From: a virus
Length of the DNA stretch: 35,928 nt
Virus record (IMG/VR): IMGVR_UViG_3300032323_001164
Location: 1 to 35,928 of that record
Reading direction: 5' to 3' (one strand)
Position 1 is the stretch's first letter. The number at the start of each line of letters is the position of its first letter. Positions 32,456 to 35,928 of this stretch are shown here, piece by piece. Made by a program: the position numbers and the translations under genes. The notes under the pieces are model-generated. The model had not been told where the DNA came from and did not search any database. It saw nothing but the letters and a program-made list of their open reading frames with translations.

Positions 32456-34156
32456 TTATGTTTCAGTTTCCAAAACATCAACAACTTGTCTGTTACGGCG
32501 ATCTACACCGAAAAATCCACCGGGAACCCCTTCACCAGTCTCTACGTTAACGGAAACTGGTTGAGAACCGTCTTGTATTGTACCACCGTCTTGACCCGGA
32601 GCATACCCACCACCGGTCAAAAATACACGTCTACTCAACAAAGTAGATAGTCGGTTCTGTAGTTCCTGTAATTCAAATAGTTGAACAGGAATTTGAGTAA
32701 ATGGAAGTGACGCACCACCGGCATCAGGATGTGAGTGATAATACCAATGTACATGTGTCTTTAACCATTCACACAAATCAAACAACCAATCCACTGTAGT
32801 TTGTCCCAACAATGCGGGTTCATTGGTTTCATCGTACTGGCCCAAATAAATAGCGGGACTATTCAATACAGTCTTGGTATTCGTAGTCATCACGATTTGT
32901 TCATGTGCATCAACTGTATATTCACTATCAGTCACCACAGCATATCGTTTCTTAGAAAAATGTATGGTCTCTGAGAACCGGCTACTTAAAATCAAACGAT
33001 CCGAATTTACTATCAATTGATCTTTATTCAGTATTGGATATTTAAACGACGTAGCACCATCTGGACAAAACGCAGCAACTTCTTCTCTTGAGTCATTACC
33101 AAATAACTTTTTGTAACAGGTACTAACATACTTGGAAATTGTACATCCAGACGTAATATGAATTGATGTACCATCATTATTAATATCTTCCAATAAAAAC
33201 CCACCGGTATTTCTTTCTGGATTTGATAAATCAGATTCATTAATTGCAGCAATAGCTGGAAGTCTATCATGCAACTTGATCTCTTTATTCTTTTTCAAAG
33301 GACGTTGACGGTTTCTCAACAAAATCATTGGATTTCCACCACCAACTTCATACTCATTATTGTAGAAGTTGTTGGTTTTCTTTTGTCCAATATTATAATC
33401 GACATATCCCTTTTCAAAATCGTGTGCGGGATTTGTACTATATGCTTTATCATTCTCACGACTATCATCGTATCCACCAAATCGGATAGACTGACCAAAT
33501 CTACTTTCAATCAACGTATCACCTTCAAATCGTTTCAATGAACGAATATACGGATTGTGTAGAAAATATCTACCAAGTGAACCTTCAAATCCATACCCTC
33601 CTTCAGCTCTTAATTTGCTTACTGGACCTTTGTAATCGATAAATGGATCTTCGGGTGACTTATACTCTTCACGGTTGCCCATATTAGCACCGTAAGTTTG
33701 TTCAAACCCAATATCCGCATTATTGTTTACAAAGTTCTTGTAGTTGATTTTTCTGGTGTAATACAAGTTTTCGTTGTATTTGACAACTCCAACTATTTCG
33801 TTTACCAGAGGATACTCAGATATATTATTTTCCAAAGGAAGTGCCCATGGAAGACCTTCTTTTGGCAAAGTAGTTTGTGTGTTTAACAATCGCAGTTTGA
33901 CACGACCAATCCATGTATAATCGACATCATCAATTGATGGCTTCTTTCCTACATAATTTTCAGGCCACTGATCTGGATCCAAATAATGTCCGTTCTCACT
34001 TATTTCAGGATGATCTTCATCCAAAATAATATCCAACACGACAGCTGGTTCAAACTGTGGAGTCTGAGATACATCTGTCAATAAAAACTTTAGATCTCTC
34101 TTTGTGGCCAAAAGATTTACATCTTTTGACTGATCCATTGCAATAGGGGCATTCAT
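32456..34156 (-). CDS. Baseplate hub/spike protein, gp5-like without lysozyme domain
   Basis: A 566-aa protein resembling the gp5-type central spike/hub of T4-like marine phages. About residues 80-150 form an OB-fold-like segment (YTWIGRVKLRLL ... LPWALPLENN ... EIVGVVKYNENLYY), as in the gp5/gpV N-terminus. A long middle region rich in Asn/Tyr/Gly follows. Near 395-440 a beta-rich stretch (HFSKKRYAVVTDSEYTVDAHEQIV, VLNSPAIYLG) looks like the start of a beta-helix needle, and then comes HVHWYYHSHP. No lysozyme domain is visible, unlike T4 gp5. The C-terminus is Gly/Gln/Val-rich. The start is coupled to the 121-aa gene by TAA-T-ATG. The gp5-type call is moderately secure from fold pattern and context. 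Confidence 0.75.
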   Translation of the reverse strand: MNAPIAMDQSKDVNLLATKRDLKFLLTDVSQTPQFEPAVVLDIILDEDHPEISENGHYLDPDQWPENYVGKKPSIDDVDYTWIGRVKLRLLNTQTTLPKEGLPWALPLENNISEYPLVNEIVGVVKYNENLYYTRKINYKNFVNNNADIGFEQTYGANMGNREEYKSPEDPFIDYKGPVSKLRAEGGYGFEGSLGRYFLHNPYIRSLKRFEGDTLIESRFGQSIRFGGYDDSRENDKAYSTNPAHDFEKGYVDYNIGQKKTNNFYNNEYEVGGGNPMILLRNRQRPLKKNKEIKLHDRLPAIAAINESDLSNPERNTGGFLLEDINNDGTSIHITSGCTISKYVSTCYKKLFGNDSREEVAAFCPDGATSFKYPILNKDQLIVNSDRLILSSRFSETIHFSKKRYAVVTDSEYTVDAHEQIVMTTNTKTVLNSPAIYLGQYDETNEPALLGQTTVDWLFDLCEWLKTHVHWYYHSHPDAGGASLPFTQIPVQLFELQELQNRLSTLLSRRVFLTGGGYAPGQDGGTIQDGSQPVSVNVETGEGVPGGFFGVDRRNRQVVDVLETET

Positions 34157-34157
34157 A

Positions 34158-34523
34158 TTACGACTTATTAATCTTTATCTCGGAAGATGTGTTGATAACT
34201 TCAATTTCTTTCATGAGTTGACGTTTTTCATCTTCTGTCAAAAACCCAGTCATTTCACCGTCAGCACCAACTGTCTGCTTGGACAAAATACGTTGAATTA
34301 CTGCTGCCAATTTAACCAACTGTTCATCATTCTTTACTTGCACATCCAAGTATTCTTTTATCAATGGTACAATCATTAATGCGTCATTTGCGGTCTTAAT
34401 TAACGATCTAAGATCACTAATAAGAATATCAAGTTGATCTCTATTATTTTCGGAATTTTTTACAATGTCCTTACAAAGATCCGAAAATTTCTTATTTTTG
34501 TATATTTCAATATCGTTGTCCAT
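34158..34523 (-). CDS. Hypothetical helical protein opening the baseplate operon
   Basis: A 121-aa all-helical acidic protein with no recognised domain. It has heptad-like segments (LDILISDLRSLIKTANDALMI, LVKLAAVIQRILSKQ) and a charged end. It is the first gene after the terminator that closes the late sigma-factor gene and has TATTTATA 16 nt upstream of its ATG, so it probably opens a new transcript. It is coupled to the gp5-like gene by 1 nt. A chaperone or small baseplate component is a positional guess only. Confidence 0.7.
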   Translation of the reverse strand: MDNDIEIYKNKKFSDLCKDIVKNSENNRDQLDILISDLRSLIKTANDALMIVPLIKEYLDVQVKNDEQLVKLAAVIQRILSKQTVGADGEMTGFLTEDEKRQLMKEIEVINTSSEIKINKS

Positions 34524-34539
34524 GCCAAGTATCTATTGT

Positions 34540-34547
34540 TATAAATA
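34540..34547 (-). promoter_or_regulatory. TATTTATA octamer directly after the terminator
   Basis: On the coding strand the terminator T tract runs straight into CTATTTATAACAATAG; the octamer is 16 nt upstream of the ATG at 34523. A promoter is expected between a terminator and the next co-directional gene, making this the best-supported copy of the motif. Whether it is read by the gp55-like factor or by host polymerase is unknown. Confidence 0.4.
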
Positions 34548-34548
34548 G

Positions 34549-34575
34549 AAAAACCACTCTTTTTGGAGTGGTTTT
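34549..34575 (-). terminator. Intrinsic terminator after the late sigma-factor gene
   Basis: AAAACCACTC (34550-34559) and GAGTGGTTTT (34566-34575) form a perfect 10-bp stem with a 6-nt loop. On the minus strand the stem is followed by a short T run (GAGTGGTTTTTC), and it lies 23 nt after the stop of the sigma-factor gene. The plus-strand side is also T-rich, but no rightward gene needs it. This is the only clear intrinsic terminator I find in the window. Confidence 0.8.
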
Positions 34576-34598
34576 CCTTATTTTATTTTAAAACACTG

Positions 34599-35507
34599 TC
34601 ACAACTTACCTGTGTCAACGTAAGCTTTAGTGATGTTATTCTGGTAATTCTTCATTCGATTAATCACTTTTGTAATTTGTTGAGTCTTACATGATGAAAT
34701 CTCTCGGATATAAAGATACAGCGCCTTCTTGTTAAATGCATCAATTCTATCACTGTTACGAAACAATTCGATTACTGCGTTTGCAATATTGATATCACGT
34801 TGCTTGGTGAAAATTTTGTTTACGTTCTTTTCCCAATAACTGACCATCAAATCAAGAAACTCACGGTTTTCTTCATCCTTGTAATATCCGTCTTCCTGTT
34901 GCAACTTGTAGGTGTTTTCACTAGTGTCATCGCCAATTTCAACATGTTGATTGAATCGTTTGTAGTTAGTATTGTTCTGAAAAATCAAATAGTTCTTAGC
35001 GATAATACTGAAATAACTAAATGCCTTACCTTTACCACTTTCAAACTTATGAATGTTGGCAACCAAATGTGCAACGGTTTCCTTTTGAACTTCAATAGGA
35101 CTAGTTTCAAAATAACAGAACTTAAATGTATTGAACACATTTTCTACCAACTTCTCAAACGCATATTTGATTCTAACATTATAGATTTCGTCTCGTTGAG
35201 ATTGATCATCCGTAATGTTGTATTGGTTAATAGCCTCTTCGGTCTCTGTGGTAAAATACATCTTCTCCTTAGGCTTACGAGCATTTCGTTTCTTTCCTTT
35301 GGATTCAATAACTGGATCTTCAGAAATAGTAACGATTGCTACAGGCGTTTCGAGAATCGGCTTACTTACGGACTTGGATTTTGTTTGTGGAGACTTCTTC
35401 TTTGTCAATCGAGTCACCAATCGTGGGGCAGGCTTTTTTCCCTTTTTGGGAGATTTAACTTTGGGCGATGTCGTCTTGTTCTTTTTCTTGGTTTTGGCTT
35501 TTGACAT
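34599..35507 (-). CDS. 55: Late-transcription sigma factor, T4 gp55-like
   Basis: A 302-aa RNA polymerase sigma factor of the T4 gp55 family, which directs host polymerase to late promoters together with the sliding clamp. The conserved part starts near residue 83 (MYFTTETEEAINQYNITDDQ), then EIYNVRIKYAFEKLVENVFN and the family hallmark FESGKGKAFSYFSIIAKNYLI (about 154-174), matching the region 2-like core. The C-terminal helical part extends to the end. It is longer than T4 gp55 (185 aa) because of an 80-residue Lys/Pro/Ser/Thr-rich N-terminal extension. The start at 35507 is supported by AAAGGA about 8 nt upstream, one of the few Shine-Dalgarno-like sites here, but it overlaps the upstream membrane-protein gene by 53 nt. 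If the Met near residue 83 were used instead, the extension would be absent. Confidence 0.9.
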   Translation of the reverse strand: MSKAKTKKKNKTTSPKVKSPKKGKKPAPRLVTRLTKKKSPQTKSKSVSKPILETPVAIVTISEDPVIESKGKKRNARKPKEKMYFTTETEEAINQYNITDDQSQRDEIYNVRIKYAFEKLVENVFNTFKFCYFETSPIEVQKETVAHLVANIHKFESGKGKAFSYFSIIAKNYLIFQNNTNYKRFNQHVEIGDDTSENTYKLQQEDGYYKDEENREFLDLMVSYWEKNVNKIFTKQRDINIANAVIELFRNSDRIDAFNKKALYLYIREISSCKTQQITKVINRMKNYQNNITKAYVDTGKL

Positions 35508-35763
35508 TTGATTCTATCCTTTGATTGAGTTTTTGGATTATTAAATATAAATCTGAAAAGATCGATCCTACTTCATCATCTTTTTCAAATAATTGTTTAT
35601 CATCGACTCCTTTGATTTCTTGATAAACTTCATTAATATCATTCTTGAATTCTACTATCCAACTCTCATAAATGTCAATTTTATTTTGACAATTATAAAC
35701 GATATAACTTAATATAACCGTTGTGGCAAAAAATAGGCCCAACAATAAACTTATTATAATCAT
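35455..35763 (-). CDS. Small membrane-anchored coiled-coil protein
   Basis: A 102-aa protein with an N-terminal hydrophobic helix (IIISLLLGLFFATTVILSYIVY, about residues 2-23) followed by an acidic, helical soluble part with coiled-coil character (residues 25-85) and a Gln/Glu/Asp-rich end. It is probably anchored in the inner membrane with the soluble part in the cytoplasm; there is no cleavable signal. Its last 53 nt overlap the start of the gp55-like gene in another frame. The start lies 3 nt after the stop of the 45-aa gene (TAA-GTT-ATG). The function is unknown. Confidence 0.7.
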   Translation of the reverse strand: MIIISLLLGLFFATTVILSYIVYNCQNKIDIYESWIVEFKNDINEVYQEIKGVDDKQLFEKDDEVGSIFSDLYLIIQKLNQRIESNVKSQNQEKEQDDIAQS

Positions 35764-35766
35764 AAC

Positions 35767-35904
35767 TTATTCTTCTTCATCTTCCTCACACTCGGCACAG
35801 TAATTCGTTAGATATATGAGAGCCTCGTCAACCACGTCCCAATCTTTAGTTGTTTTGGCTTCTCGTAACATTTGTACAATTTCGCATGTTTCTTCTTGAC
35901 TCAT
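35767..35904 (-). CDS. Small acidic protein, 45 aa
   Basis: A 45-aa ORF (start MSQEETCEIVQMLREAKTTK, then a WDVVDEALIYL helix) ending in YCAECEEDEEE. It has cysteines at positions 7, 36 and 39, the last two as CAEC, and a very acidic tail. Two amphipathic helices are likely. It is kept because it begins with ATG, ends 3 nt before the next start in the same stop-start pattern as its neighbours, and fills the space exactly. The function is unknown; the CxxC pair could bind a metal, with only three cysteines in the chain. Confidence 0.6.
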   Translation of the reverse strand: MSQEETCEIVQMLREAKTTKDWDVVDEALIYLTNYCAECEEDEEE

Positions 35905-35928
35905 AGACACTTAGAAAATTAATTTCAA

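Noticed and set aside
32157-32564. 135-aa plus-strand ORF
   Set aside because: It runs across the minus-strand 139-aa gene, the intergenic gap and the end of the gp5-like gene; Ser/Thr-rich composition mirrors the opposite strand.
2618-34547. Rightward T4-type late promoters (TATAAATA on the plus strand)
   Set aside because: The plus strand reads TATAAATA at four gaps, but no rightward gene exists in the window to be served, so a plus-strand promoter reading is less likely than an element for the minus-strand genes.
34800-35504. 234-aa plus-strand ORF
   Set aside because: It lies wholly antisense to the gp55-like gene, is Leu/Phe/Val-rich as expected for a reverse-strand shadow, and shows no domain.
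1-35928. CRISPR arrays, tRNA genes, integrase or transposon
   Set aside because: I found no regularly spaced repeats, cloverleaf-like segments, integrase or transposase motifs, and there are no large non-coding gaps to hold them.

Overview
The window looks like part of the genome of a tailed phage with a contractile tail (myovirus) and a T4-like core. The evidence is recognisable homologues of the T4 prohead protease gp21, portal gp20, large terminase gp17, recombination proteins gp46/gp47 (here one polypeptide), DnaG-type primase gp61, baseplate proteins gp25, gp6 and a gp5-like hub protein, and the late sigma factor gp55. All convincing genes are on the minus strand and are packed tightly, often with a stop and the next start only 1-4 nt apart, so the window reads right to left as one or a few long late-type operons. 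The DNA is AT-rich. I see no tRNA, integrase, insertion sequence or CRISPR array, and no gene-free stretch longer than about 75 nt.

Layout in the direction of transcription. (1) 35.9-34.6 kb: a 45-aa acidic protein, a small membrane protein and the gp55-like late sigma factor, closed by an intrinsic terminator at 34549-34575. (2) 34.5-14.7 kb: the baseplate and tail-tip/adhesin block. It holds the gp5-like protein, gp25 and gp6, then a run of large virion proteins carrying DNRLRE-like, PA14-like, gpI-like plus LamG-like, PKD plus leucine-rich-repeat, and FG-GAP plus dockerin-like modules. (3) 14.6-9.9 kb: a recombination/replication cassette made of a RuvC-like resolvase, a primase and a fused gp47-gp46 (SbcD-SbcC) nuclease. 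(4) 9.9-6.8 kb: another large putative virion protein and a flavodoxin-fold gene. (5) 6.8-0 kb: packaging and prohead genes, namely a zinc-finger/coiled-coil protein in the small-terminase position, gp17, gp20, three putative prohead-core proteins and the start of gp21, which runs off the left edge. Sheath (gp18) and tube (gp19) genes are not between gp17 and gp20 as they are in T4.

The host is inferred, not seen. Most genes lack a Shine-Dalgarno sequence and start after A/T-rich leaders. The 21-residue leucine-rich repeats (NVTNNTKL type) and PKD domains resemble surface proteins of Bacteroidota, and Bacteroidota mRNAs typically lack Shine-Dalgarno sequences. A Bacteroidota host is therefore my best guess, at moderate to low confidence.

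The most interesting items are the single-chain gp47-gp46 nuclease, the tail adhesin set built from host-like surface modules (including a dockerin-like calcium motif pair in a virion protein), the recombination cassette embedded in the structural operon with hairpins over two start codons, and a TATTTATA octamer concentrated in the short leaders of four genes.
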